Below are positions 43,899-52,969 of a DNA stretch of 64,000 nucleotides, piece by piece. The stretch's first letter is position 1; every line of letters starts with the position of its first letter. The notes beneath the pieces are model-generated. The model worked only from the letters and a program-made list of their open reading frames with translations. It was not told the DNA's origin and did not search any database. The DNA comes from VRUE01 sp963745915. Its GTDB lineage: Bacteria; Actinomycetota; Thermoleophilia; Solirubrobacterales; 70-9. The stretch lies in assembly GCA_963745915.1 (NCBI GenBank), contig CAVUZA010000002.1:186001-250000 (forward strand), in the 5' to 3' direction. A program made the translations under genes and the position numbers.

Positions 43899-43916
43899 TT
43901 ACTTCAAAAAGTATAG
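43899..43916 (-). promoter_or_regulatory. Palindromic -10 region upstream of moeZ
   Basis: Identical over 18 bp to the cysM promoter motif (coding strand CTATACTTTTTGAAGTAA). TATACT is the candidate -10; the proposed start codon is 43 nt downstream. The upstream -35 zone runs into the 53-bp palindromic repeat. Confidence 0.65.
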
Positions 43917-43931
43917 CGACCCGCGCAAGTC

Positions 43932-43984
43932 CCGAACTGCATCAAATTCCAGCTCCGGCAGAGCTGGAATTTGATGCAGTTCGG
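43932..43984. repeat. 53-bp palindromic repeat, copy 1
   Basis: Perfect 24-bp arms (43932-43955 and 43961-43984) around a 5-nt loop CGGCA. It begins just past the htpX stop and lies upstream of the moeZ promoter. A second copy (51036-51090) is identical in the arms and differs only in the loop. It could act as a bidirectional terminator here. Confidence 0.9.
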
Positions 43985-43995
43985 AGAGGGAGGGT

Positions 43996-44858
43996 TCAGC
44001 CGAGGCTGGGGCGCATCTGGCGCAGGCGCTTGACCCGCTCCTCGATCGGCGGGTGGGTCGAGAAGAGGCCGGCGATGCCCTTGCTCGAGAAGGGCTTGAC
44101 GATGTAGAGCGGCTCGGCCGCCTGGTTGACCTGCATCGGCATCGCCGCCGCCCCCTGCTCGAGGCGCAGCAGGGCGCTGGCCAAGCGACTCGGGGTTGCC
44201 GCAGATCTCGGCGCCGCCGGCGTCGGCGGCGTACTCGCGCTGGCGCGAGATCGAGAGCTGGATGATCGCTCGCCGCGATCGGCGCCAGCAGCACCAGCGC
44301 CAGCGAGGCGACGAGGCCGAGCGGCGAGTCGTCGTCGTCGCCGAACCACATCAGCATGTAGGCGAGGTAGGTGATCGCGGCGCCGATCGCCGAGGCGACC
44401 GACTGGATCAGGATGTCGCGGTGCTTGATGTGGGCGAGCTCGTGGGCGAGGACGCCGCGCAGCTCGTCCTCGGAGAGCAGCTTGGTGATGCCGCGGGTGA
44501 CGGCGACCGCCGCGTGCTTGGGGTTGCGGCCGGTGGCGAAGGCGTTGGGCTGGTCCTGGGGGATCATGTAGAGGCGCGGCATCGGCAGGTCGGCCCGGGT
44601 CGTCAGTTCGCGCACCATCTGGTAGAGGCGCGGCGCTTCCGACTCGTCGATCGGCTTGGCGCGGCTCATCTTCAGCGCCAGCTTGTCGCTGAAGAAGTAG
44701 GAGCTGAGGTTCATCAGCAGGGCGATGCCGAGGAAGAGGGCGGCGGTGCTGGCGCCGCCGATCAGGGCGCCGATCACGACCAGCAGGCCGGAGAGGGAGG
44801 CGAGCAGGATCGTCGTCCGCAGGGTGGCGCCGAAGGTGGACTGCTTGGTCGTCGTCAT
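43996..44858 (-). CDS. htpX: HtpX-type M48 membrane protease, two frameshifts
   Basis: Zinc metalloprotease of membrane quality control. Starts MTTTKQSTFGATLRTTILLA at 44858. Two N-terminal helices precede the active site GVLAHELAHIKHRDI (HExxH), then two more helices (LAYMLMWFG; VASLALVLLAPIAA). The third zinc ligand segment REYAADAGGAEICGNP is in a second frame (shift near 44270), and the C-terminus (SALLRLEQGAAAMPMQVNQA to MRPSLG) in a third (near 44190). Repairing both gives a normal ~287-residue HtpX. Confidence 0.88.
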
Positions 44859-44959
44859 CGAGGTTCGCTCCTGTCGGTCGGTCGAGGGCATGCTTGCCTC
44901 CAGTATTGCCCGCGAACGCCGGGCCGGCCTATAGGTGCCAACCCCTATTCTCGGCCCGG

Positions 44960-45831
44960 TGAGCGATCCTGGTCATCGTCGCCCTCGCCCTGCTCGCCGC
45001 CGCGCTCGCCGCCCGCCTGCTGCGTCCTGCACCGCCGCCAGGCGCCGCTCGAGAAGCTGATCGAGGACATGGAGAAGGTCGACCTGAGCCGCTCGGGGCC
45101 GGTGATCCCGAGCTCGATCGACGGCGTCGGCGAGACCGAGGAGGTGGAGCGCCTGGAGCTCGCCTTCCTGCGCATGATGCGCCGGCTCGAGGCCGAGCGC
45201 CGCCGCGCCGGCAGCGCCGCGCTCGCCGCCCAGGAGGAGGAGCGGGCGCGGGTCGCCCGCGACCTGCACGACGAGGTCAACCAGTCGCTGACCGGCCTGC
45301 TGCTGCGGCTCGAGGCGGCGCGCGAGGCCGCGCCGCCGGAGCTGGAGCCGGAGCTCGCCGAGACCAAGGCGCTCGCCAACCGGGCGATGCGCGAGCTGCT
45401 GACCCTGGCGCGCCAGCTGCGCCCGACCGCGCTCGACGACCTCGGCCTGGTGGCGGCGACGGCCGGGCAGGTCGAGCGAGCTGGCGGGCGGCGAGATCGA
45501 GGCCGAGGTTCGCCGCCGAGGGCGAGTTCGCCGACCTCGGCGACGACGCCCAGCTGGTCGTCTACCGGGTCGCCCAGGAGGCGCTCGCCAACGCCGCCCG
45601 CCACAGCGGCGCCGCCCACGTCCGCGTCGCCCTGCGCCGGGGGCCCGACGACGGCGTCGAGCTGGAGGTCGCCGACGACGGCCGCGGCTTCGCCTTCGAG
45701 CAGGCCGAGCGCGGGCTCGGCCTCGGCCGGCATGCGCGAGCGCGCCCTGCTGGTCGGCGGCGAGCTGACGATCGAGTCGCGCCCCGGCGAGGGCACCACG
45801 GTCCACCGTCAGGCGTCCCATGGAGGCGTGA
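44960..45831 (+). CDS. NarL-type sensor histidine kinase, multiple frameshifts
   Basis: Membrane-bound HisKA_3 kinase. Order: one N-terminal helix (LVIVALALLAAALAARLL), a HAMP-like linker (PLEKLIEDMEKVDLSRSGPV), the phospho-acceptor helix EERARVARDLHDEVNQSLTG, LARQLRPTALDDLGL, the N box VAQEALANAARHSGA and the G box DDGRGF. Frames change near 44968, 45025, 45475, 45505, 45725 and 45800, so boundaries are approximate; the start codon is provisional. A sensory domain is absent or very short, so the signal is probably membrane-derived. The response regulator begins 2 bp later. Confidence 0.8.
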
Positions 45832-45833
45832 GC

Positions 45834-46461
45834 ATGCGCGTCCTGATCGCCGACGACCACGGGATCGTGCGCTCCGGCATCCGGCTGCTGCTCGAGCGCC
45901 AGCCCGACATCGAGGTCGTCGCCGAGGCGGCCGACGGGCTGAGGCGCGCGAGCTGGCCGTGCGCGAGCGACCCGACCTGGCGATCCTCGACGTCAAGATG
46001 CCGAAGCTGACCGGCCTGCAGGCGACCCGCGAGATCAAGCAGCAGGCACCCGAGGTCGCGGTCCTGATCCTCTCCATGCACGACGACGAGCGCTACCTGT
46101 TCGAGGCGCTCAAGGCCGGCGCCTCGGGCTACGTGCTCAAGGCGCAGGCCGACACCGACCTGCTGGCCGCGATCCGCGCCGTCAGCGCGGCGAGCCGTTC
46201 CTCACCCCGGCGGCGCAGCGGACGCTGATCCGCGACGTGCTCGAGCGCGGCGCCGGCGGCGAGGAGGAGCTGACCCCGCGCGAGGAGGAGATCGTCAAGC
46301 TCGTCGCCGAGGCGCACACGAGCAGGGAGATCGCCGCGCTGCTGCACCTCTCCGAGAAGACGGTCGAGAACCACCGCGCCAACGCGATGCGCAAGCTCGG
46401 CATGCGCGACCGGGTCGAGCTGGTCCGCTACGCGATCCGCCGCGGCCTGATCGAGCCGTAG
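45834..46461 (+). CDS. NarL/LuxR-type response regulator, two frameshifts
   Basis: Cognate regulator of the preceding kinase. The receiver domain starts MRVLIADDHGIVRSGIRLLL (acidic pair), with phospho-acceptor Asp in LAILDVKMPKLTGLQA and the Lys in GYVLKAQADTDLL. The C-terminal LuxR HTH is LTPREEEIVKLVAEAHTSRE, then IAALLHLSEKTVENHRANAM. Frames change near 45942 and 46188. The targets are unknown; it is next to sufR but has a separate transcript start. Confidence 0.87.
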
Positions 46462-46491
46462 CCCGCGGGACGCCATAACCGACCTCTTCAG

Positions 46492-46497
46492 TAGGAT
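46492..46497 (+). promoter_or_regulatory. -10 box of sufR, probably leaderless
   Basis: TAGGAT ends 8 nt before the sufR ATG (46506), so transcription would begin at or very near the start codon. No ribosome site is visible, and no clear -35 is seen. Leaderless mRNAs are common in actinobacteria. Confidence 0.45.
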
Positions 46498-46505
46498 TTA
46501 AGCCG

Positions 46506-46979
46506 ATGTTGTTCTCGACCAAAGCCGAGTACGGCGTCCGCCTGATGGTCGAGCTCGGGCGCCAGCCCGGCTCGATGCCGGTCTCGCTGAGCGCCGTCGC
46601 CGAGGCCGAGCGGCTGCCGCTCTCCTACCTCGAGCACCTGGTGGCGAAGCTGCGCAAGGCCGGCCTGGTCACCTCGACCCGGGGCGCCCACGGCGGCTAC
46701 CGCCTGGCGCTGCCGGCCGAGCAGATCACGATGGACGCCGTGGTCGAGGCGCTGGAAGGGCAGATCGCGCCGATGGAGTGCTTCCACGAGACTCCCGAGG
46801 GCAAAGTGCTCTGCTCGCACGAGGACGACGGCGACCGCGCCTGCGCGACGAAGCTGCTCTGGACGCGGGTGCAGGGCGGCGTGACCAAGGCCCTCTCGGG
46901 GACGACGCTGGCCGAGCTGGTCGAGTTCTCCGGCGGCAGCGCCGCCGAGCGCCCGGCCGCGGTCGGCAGCGCCGCCTAG
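46506..46979 (+). CDS. Rrf2 family Fe-S sensing repressor (SufR/IscR-like)
   Basis: 157-residue winged-helix regulator: MLFSTKAEYGVRLMVELGRQ, VSLSAVAEAERLPLSYLEHL (recognition region), KAGLVTSTRGAHGGYRLALP (wing). Three Cys at 92, 103 and 113 (PMECFHETPEG, VLCSHEDD, RACATKLLW) match the [2Fe-2S]-binding cysteines of IscR-type proteins. It lies 29 bp ahead of sufC and probably represses the suf genes when Fe-S supply is adequate. Confidence 0.9.
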   Translation: MLFSTKAEYGVRLMVELGRQPGSMPVSLSAVAEAERLPLSYLEHLVAKLRKAGLVTSTRGAHGGYRLALPAEQITMDAVVEALEGQIAPMECFHETPEGKVLCSHEDDGDRACATKLLWTRVQGGVTKALSGTTLAELVEFSGGSAAERPAAVGSAA

Positions 46980-47008
46980 CAAACCTCGAAACCAGGAACG
47001 GAGCGAAA

Positions 47009-47781
<773 letters not shown>

Positions 47782-47790
47782 CGGACGGAC

Positions 47791-49056
47791 ATGGAGCAGA
47801 CGACCGCCAAGCGCTCCTCCCCCCGTTCCCGATCGAGAAGGTCCGCGCCGCCTTCCCGGCGCTGGCGCGCGAGGTCCACGGCAGGCCGGTCGCCTACCTC
47901 GACAGCGGCGCCAGCGCCCAGCGGGTGCTGGCCTCGATCCAGGCGGTCGACCGCTACGAGCGGGCGCACCACTCCAACGTCCACCGCGGCTCGCACACGC
48001 TCTCGGCCGAGGCGACCGCGGCCTACGAGGGGGCGCGGGCGACGGTCGCCGACCACCTCGGCGCCGCCGACCGGCGCGAGGTCGTCTTCGTCCGCAACGC
48101 GACCGAGGCGATCAACCTCGTCGCCCGCGCCTGGGGCGACGCCAACCTCGGCGCGGGCGACCGGATCGTGCTCACCGAGATGGAGCACCACTCCAACATC
48201 GTCCCCTGGCAGCAGCTCGCCGAGCGGGTCCGGGGCGGAGATCGACTGGGTGCCGGTCGAGCGACGACGGGCTGCTCGACCTCGACGCCTACGCGGCGCT
48301 GCTCGAGCGCGGGCCGAAGCTGGTCGCCGTCGACCCACGTCTCCAACGTGCTCGGCAGCGAGAACCCGCTGGCCGAGATCGCCCGGCTGGCGCACGAGGC
48401 CGGCGCCCTGGTGCTCGCCGACGGCGCCCAGGCGGCGCCGAAGACTGCCGCTCGACGTCGCCGAGCTCGGCGTCGACTTCTACGCCCTGACCGGGCACAA
48501 GCTCTACGCGCCGACCGGGATCGGCGCGCTCTGGGCGCGGCTCGACCTGCTGCGGGCGATGCCGCCCTTCCTCGGCGGCGGCTCGATGATCCGCAAGGTG
48601 ACCACCGCGGGGACGACCTACGCCGACCCGCCCGCCCGCTTCGAGGCCGGCACGCCGGCGATCGCCCAGGCGATCGGCATGGCCTCGGCGCTGCGCTGGC
48701 TCGACGCGCTCGGCATGGAGGCGGTGCGCGCCCACGAGCGAGCGGATCGCCGGCTACGCGCTGGGGCGGCTGGCCGAGGTGCCCGGGCTGCGCGTCTTCG
48801 GCCCCGCGCGCCGGGCCCGGGCGGCTCGGCCCGGTCTCCTTCGAGCTGGACGGGCGTCCACGCCCACGACGTCTCCGAGATCCTCGACCGCCACGGGGTC
48901 GCGGTGCGCGCCGGCCACCACTGCGCCCAGCCGCTGATGGACCGCCTCGGCGTCGCCGCGACCGCCCGCGCCAGCTTCGGCGTCTACACCACCGCGAGGA
49001 GATCGACCGCCTGGTCGAGGGCCTGCACGACGCGCGCGAAGGTCTTCGGCCTCTGA
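47791..49056 (+). CDS. sufS: SufS cysteine desulfurase, about ten frameshifts
   Basis: PLP enzyme that mobilises sulfur from cysteine. Recognisable blocks in rotating frames: GRPVAYLDSGASAQRVLASI, HHSNVHRGSHTLSAEATAAY, FVRNATEAINLVARAWG, TEMEHHSNIVPWQQLAERV, THVSNVLGSENPLAEIARLA, YALTGHKLYAPTGIGALWAR (PLP Lys), PPFLGGGSMIRKVTTAGTTY, RFEAGTPAIAQAIGMASALR and AVRAGHHCAQPLMDRLG (active Cys). Shifts lie near 47820, 48235, 48265, 48335, 48450, 48745, 48815, 48855, 48993 and 49032. Content is fully conserved, so sequencing error is more likely than decay. Confidence 0.88.
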   Translation: MEQTTAKRSSPRSRSRRSAPPSRRWRARSTAGRSPTSTAAPAPSGCWPRSRRSTATSGRTTPTSTAARTRSRPRRPRPTRGRGRRSPTTSAPPTGARSSSSATRPRRSTSSPAPGATPTSARATGSCSPRWSTTPTSSPGSSSPSGSGAEIDWVPVERRRAARPRRLRGAARARAEAGRRRPTSPTCSAARTRWPRSPGWRTRPAPWCSPTAPRRRRRLPLDVAELGVDFYALTGHKLYAPTGIGALWARLDLLRAMPPFLGGGSMIRKVTTAGTTYADPPARFEAGTPAIAQAIGMASALRWLDALGMEAVRAHERADRRLRAGAAGRGARAARLRPRAPGPGGSARSPSSWTGVHAHDVSEILDRHGVAVRAGHHCAQPLMDRLGVAATARASFGVYTTARRSTAWSRACTTRAKVFGL

Positions 49057-49481
49057 TGGACGAGCTCTACCGCGACCAGATCCTCGAGCACTACAAGCGG
49101 CCGCACAACTTCGGCCGGCTCGAGGACCCCGACCTCGAGTTCGAGGACACGAACCCGTTCTGCGGCGACGAGCAGCACGTGACGATCCGGCTCGACGAGG
49201 ACGGCCGGGTGGCCGAGGTCGCCTTCGAGGGCCAGGGCTGCGCGATCTCGACCGCGGCGACCTCGCTGCTCACCGACGAGCTGACCGGCAAGACGCGCGA
49301 GGAGCTGCTGCGGCTGCCGAAGGAGTTCGTCCTCGACCTGCTCGGGATCGAGATCTCGGCGACGCGGATGAAGTGCGCGATGCTCGGCCTCAAGGTGGTG
49401 AAGAGCGCCAGCCTCGGCGAGCCGGCCGAATGGGAGGACGAGGGCGCCGCCGGCAGCCCGGCCGAAGCGACCGAGCTCTGA
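49056..49481 (+). CDS. sufU: SufU sulfur acceptor
   Basis: 141-residue IscU-like zinc protein that accepts persulfide from SufS in Gram-positive SUF systems. Starts MDELYRDQILEHYKRPHNFG. Zinc ligands are visible: Asp in FEDTNPFCGDEQ and Cys in FCGDE, Cys in GQGCAISTAATSLL, and Cys in MKCAMLGLKVV. Unlike IscU it has the extended segment EELLRLPKEFVLDLLGIEIS. Its ATG overlaps the sufS stop as TGATG. Confidence 0.95.
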   Translation: MDELYRDQILEHYKRPHNFGRLEDPDLEFEDTNPFCGDEQHVTIRLDEDGRVAEVAFEGQGCAISTAATSLLTDELTGKTREELLRLPKEFVLDLLGIEISATRMKCAMLGLKVVKSASLGEPAEWEDEGAAGSPAEATEL

Positions 49482-49488
49482 GCGGGGC

Positions 49489-50190
49489 TCAGCGCCCGCC
49501 GAGCCAGCGCAGGCCGTGGCGGAAGGAGTAGGCGCGGGCCGCCGGGTCGGCGTGCTGGCCCCAGACGCGCAGCACCGAGACGCGCGGGTCGCGGCGGGCG
49601 AAGCCGAGGTTCATCGCGCAGGGCACCACCGTGTCTTCGCAGCTCTGCAGGAGCAGGACCGGGCGGCGGCTGGGGCGGTTGGCGGAGGAGTAGGCGCGCA
49701 GGTCCCCCTCGCCGACGCGCAGGTGGCGCCAGGAGTGCGGGTCGCCGGCGGCGGCCGTCGCGTAATGGCGGGCGTAGCGCGAGCGCCAGGCGCGCAGCGC
49801 GGTGGGCGGCGACTTGCCCGCCGCCGCCCGCACATAGCCGTGCGAGGCGAGCCAGACGGCGATCGCGCCGCCGGCCGAGTCGCCGTAGGCGTAGACCCGG
49901 TGCCCCTGGGAGCGGAGGTCGAGGGCGAGCCGCTTGACCTGCTCGAAGGCCCCGGGCAGGTCGTCCAGCGGGTAGGAGGGCTGGACCGTGAGGAAACGGC
50001 CCCCGGCGGCGATCTCGGCGGCGTAATCCATCGCCGCCGGCCCCCCGCCGAAGAAGCCGCCGCCGTGGATCAGCAGCAGGACCGGCCGCGGCGCCGCCTC
50101 GGCGCCGGCCGGAGCGGCGAGCCACGCCCCCGCGAGCAGCGCCGTCGCGCACGCCAGGAGCAGGCGAAAGTGGCCGCTGCGCAAGCTCAT
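49489..50190 (-). CDS. Secreted alpha/beta hydrolase
   Basis: 233 residues with a signal peptide (LLLACATALLAGAWLAAPAG). The esterase/lipase oxyanion motif LLIHGGGFFGGGPAAMDYAA is followed by the nucleophile elbow YAYGDSAGGAIAVWLASHG, the acid in QSCEDTVVPCAM and the His in VWGQHADPAARA. It fits the hormone-sensitive-lipase-like group; a polyhydroxybutyrate- or acyl-ester substrate cannot be told apart. It is transcribed against the suf genes and separates the two suf clusters. Confidence 0.82.
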   Translation of the reverse strand: MSLRSGHFRLLLACATALLAGAWLAAPAGAEAAPRPVLLLIHGGGFFGGGPAAMDYAAEIAAGGRFLTVQPSYPLDDLPGAFEQVKRLALDLRSQGHRVYAYGDSAGGAIAVWLASHGYVRAAAGKSPPTALRAWRSRYARHYATAAAGDPHSWRHLRVGEGDLRAYSSANRPSRRPVLLLQSCEDTVVPCAMNLGFARRDPRVSVLRVWGQHADPAARAYSFRHGLRWLGGR

Positions 50191-50233
50191 CGAGAGCAGA
50201 ACCGCGGAGCCGGGCGAAAGGTGCGGTGCGGGG

Positions 50234-51016
50234 TCAGGCGGCGTCGGGCATCCGGATCACGGCGAAGGCGGCGCCCCAGGGGTCGGTGACCATCGCGAAG
50301 CGGCCAGCGGGGATGTCGACCGGGCCGAAGTTGAGGCTGCCGCCCAGCTCCTCGATCTTGGCCACGGTCGCGTCGGTGTCCTCGACCGCGAAGTAGACCA
50401 TCCAGTGGGCCGGGACCTCGTCGGGCACGCGACCGCCGATGTCGGCCATGCCGCCGACCGGGGCGCCGTCGAGCCTGAACTCGGTGTAGGTCATCCCGCC
50501 CGCCATCTCGTGGTCGACCGACTCCCAGCCGAAGACCGCGGCGTAGAAGGGCTTGGCGGCCGCCGGGTCGCGGGTCTCGAGCTCGTTCCAGGAGAGGGCC
50601 CCGGGCTCGTTGACGAGGCCGGCGCCGATGTTGCGGCCGGGCTGCCAGAGGCCGAGCACGGCGCCGGTCGGGTCGACGACGAAGGCCATGCGGCCGTAGT
50701 CGAGGACGCCCATCGGCTCGATCATCACCGTGCCCCCCGCCTGCTTGACCTTGGCCACGGTCGCGTCGGCGTCTTCGACGCTGACGTAGCTCGACCAGGC
50801 CGGCGGCTGGCCCTCCTGCATCAGCTTCATCACGCCGCCGATCGCCTGCTCGCGCAGGGTCGCCACGCGGTAGCCGCCGGTCTGCTCGGCGTTCTCGTCC
50901 TCCTCGACGCTCCAGCCGAAGACGGCGCCGTAGAACTCGGCCGCCGCGTCCTGGTCGGGGGTCGCCAGGTCGATCCAGCAGGGGGTGCCCGGCGCGTAAC
51001 TGGTCCGCTCGCTCAT
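50234..51016 (-). CDS. Two-domain VOC (glyoxalase-fold) protein
   Basis: 260 residues with two tandem VOC domains: PGTPCWIDLATPDQDAAAEF YGAVFGWSVEED, and GALSWNELETRDPAAAKPFY AAVFGWESVDHE, each ending in a VDPTGA/VTDPWGA motif. Such tandem proteins occur as 27-kDa 'antigen Cfp30B'-like or hydrolase-associated proteins in actinobacteria. Activity is unassigned. It is divergent from the Rieske-sufBD genes, with a palindromic repeat in between. Confidence 0.85.
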   Translation of the reverse strand: MSERTSYAPGTPCWIDLATPDQDAAAEFYGAVFGWSVEEDENAEQTGGYRVATLREQAIGGVMKLMQEGQPPAWSSYVSVEDADATVAKVKQAGGTVMIEPMGVLDYGRMAFVVDPTGAVLGLWQPGRNIGAGLVNEPGALSWNELETRDPAAAKPFYAAVFGWESVDHEMAGGMTYTEFRLDGAPVGGMADIGGRVPDEVPAHWMVYFAVEDTDATVAKIEELGGSLNFGPVDIPAGRFAMVTDPWGAAFAVIRMPDAA

Positions 51017-51035
51017 CGTCGCTCCAATCGTCCGG

Positions 51036-51090
51036 CCCGAACTGCATCAAATTCCAGCTCTGGCAGAGCTGGAATTTGATGCAGTTCGGG
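51036..51090. repeat. 53-bp palindromic repeat, copy 2
   Basis: Perfect 25-bp arms (51036-51060 and 51066-51090) around loop TGGCA; 24 bp of each arm is identical to copy 1 at 43932-43984. It lies between two divergent starts (VOC gene and Rieske gene), so it cannot simply be a terminator here. Confidence 0.9.
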
Positions 51091-51203
51091 CGAAGGGGGT
51101 GGTTCGGCGATCATCTCACTCGGGCGGGGGCGCGGGTCAAGGGCCTGTTACGGTGCCCCGCCGGTCCCGGCCGCTAAAATCCGACTTCGGAGCTAGGAAT
51201 AAC

Positions 51204-51530
51204 GTGACGGACGGCACAACCACCACCCTCGATGTCTGCCCGGCGAGCGAGTTGCCGCCCGGGGAGATACGGCTGGTCGAGCACGAGGGGCTGAAGATCG
51301 GCGTCTTCAACTGCGACGGCACCCTGTACGCGATCGAGGACCGCTGCTCGCACGACGACGGGCCGCTCGCCGAGGGCGAGTTCGACCGCGAGGCCTGCAC
51401 CGTCGAGTGCCCCCGCCACGGCTCCCTCTTCGACCTGAGCACCGGCAGGCCGAAGACCCTCCCCGCCTTCGCCCCGGTGCAGACGTTCACGGCGGCCGTC
51501 GTGGACGACACGATCACCCTGGAGGTTTGA
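51204..51530 (+). CDS. Rieske-type [2Fe-2S] ferredoxin of the suf cluster
   Basis: 108 residues from GTG 51204. The cluster ligands are CSHDDG and CPRHGS (CxH...CxxH) in YAIEDRCSHDDGPLAEGEFD and CTVECPRHGSLFDLSTGRPK. It is a soluble single-domain Rieske protein, similar to dioxygenase ferredoxins. It is 5 bp before sufB, so it probably donates electrons during Fe-S assembly or is itself a SUF accessory. A -10 like TAAAAT lies at 51175-51180. Confidence 0.92.
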   Translation: MTDGTTTTLDVCPASELPPGEIRLVEHEGLKIGVFNCDGTLYAIEDRCSHDDGPLAEGEFDREACTVECPRHGSLFDLSTGRPKTLPAFAPVQTFTAAVVDDTITLEV

Positions 51531-51535
51531 CTGGG

Positions 51536-52969
51536 ATGGCAACACCCGAGGTCGTAGCTGAGAAAGAGTCGCTCGCCGGCATCAACGCCGACTACAAGGA
51601 GAAGTTCGGCTTCCACGATCCGGAGACCGGCTACGCCTACAAGGCGCCGAAGGGGCTCTCGCGCGAGGTGGTCGAATCGATCTCCGAGTACAAGGACGAG
51701 CCGCAGTGGATGCGCGACTTCCGGCTCAAGGCGCTGGAGCACTTCGAAAGCCGGCCGACCCCGAACTGGGGCGGCAACCTCGCCCAGATCGACTTCGACG
51801 ACATCCACTACTTCGTGCGCGCCTCGGACCGCAACAGTCGCGACTGGAGCGAGGTCCCCGACGACATCAAGAACACCTTCGACCGACTCGGCATCCCCGA
51901 GGCGGAGCGCAAATTCCTCGCCGGGGTCGGCGCCCAGTACGAGTCGGAGGTCGTCTACCACCAGGTCAACGAGAAGCTCGAGGCCCAGGGCGTGATCTTC
52001 ACCGACATGGACACGGCCCTGCGCGAGCACGAGGACCTGGTCCGCGAGTACTGGGCGACGGTGATCCCGCCCAACGACAACAAGCTGGCGGCGCTCAACT
52101 CAGCGGTCTGGTCGGGCGGCTCCTTCGTCTACGTGCCCGCCGGGGTGAAGGTGGACATGCCGCTGCAGGCCTACTTCCGGATCAACACCGAGAACATGGG
52201 TCAGTTCGAGCGCACCCTGATCATCTGCGAGGACGAGGCCGACGTCCACTACATCGAGGGCTGCACGGCGCCGGTCTACTCGACCGACTCGCTGCACTCC
52301 GCCGTGGTCGAGATCGTCTGCAAGCCGAGCTCCCGGGTCCGTTACACGACCGTGCAGAACTGGTCCCAGAACGTCTACAACCTGGTCACCAAGCGGGCCG
52401 TCGCCCAGGAGAAGGCGACGATGGAGTGGGTCGACTGCAACCTCGGCTCGAAGCTGACGATGAAGTACCCCTCGATCTACCTGCTCGGGCCCGAAGCGCA
52501 CGGTGAGATCCTCTCGATCGCCTTCGCCGGCGACGGCCAGCACCAGGACGCGGGCGGCAAGATCATCCACGCGGCGCCGCGCACCTCCTCCTCGATCTTC
52601 TCCAAGTCGATCTCCAAGGACGGCGGGCGCAGCACCTACCGCGGCCTGCTCGAGATCGCCGACGGGGCGAGCGACTCGCGCTCGAAGGTGGTCTGCGACG
52701 CGCTGCTGCTCGACGAGGACTCGCGCTCGGACACCTACCCGACGATCCGCATCGACGAGAACGACGCCGACGTCGGCCACGAGGCGACCGTCTCCAAGAT
52801 CGGCGACGAGCAGCTCTTCTACCTGCAGAGCCGCGGCCTCGACGAGGAGGAGGCCTCGAAGATGATCGTCAACGGCTTTATCGAGCCGGTCACCAAGGAG
52901 CTGCCGATGGAGTACGCGGTCGAGCTCAACCGGTTGATCGAGCTGCAGATGGAGGGCTCGATTGGCTGA
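51536..52969 (+). CDS. sufB: SufB Fe-S scaffold protein
   Basis: 477-residue core subunit on which nascent clusters form. Starts MATPEVVAEKESLAGINADY. Conserved: YASEVVYH-like GAQYESEVVYHQVNEKLEAQ, VWSGGSFVYVPAGVKVDMPL, LIICEDEADVHYIEGCTAPV, HSAVVEIVCKPSSRVRYTTV QNWS, SSIFSKSISKDGGRSTYRGL, and the C-terminal ISRGL-type LQSRGLDEEEASKMIVNGFI. Length is normal and the frame is unbroken. The stop overlaps sufD by 8 bp. Confidence 0.97.
   Translation: MATPEVVAEKESLAGINADYKEKFGFHDPETGYAYKAPKGLSREVVESISEYKDEPQWMRDFRLKALEHFESRPTPNWGGNLAQIDFDDIHYFVRASDRNSRDWSEVPDDIKNTFDRLGIPEAERKFLAGVGAQYESEVVYHQVNEKLEAQGVIFTDMDTALREHEDLVREYWATVIPPNDNKLAALNSAVWSGGSFVYVPAGVKVDMPLQAYFRINTENMGQFERTLIICEDEADVHYIEGCTAPVYSTDSLHSAVVEIVCKPSSRVRYTTVQNWSQNVYNLVTKRAVAQEKATMEWVDCNLGSKLTMKYPSIYLLGPEAHGEILSIAFAGDGQHQDAGGKIIHAAPRTSSSIFSKSISKDGGRSTYRGLLEIADGASDSRSKVVCDALLLDEDSRSDTYPTIRIDENDADVGHEATVSKIGDEQLFYLQSRGLDEEEASKMIVNGFIEPVTKELPMEYAVELNRLIELQMEGSIG

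Noticed and set aside
47791..49056. Programmed frameshifting or true pseudogenisation of sufS
   Set aside because: About ten shifts without slippery-site pattern and with every catalytic block conserved fit sequencing error better than recoding or decay.
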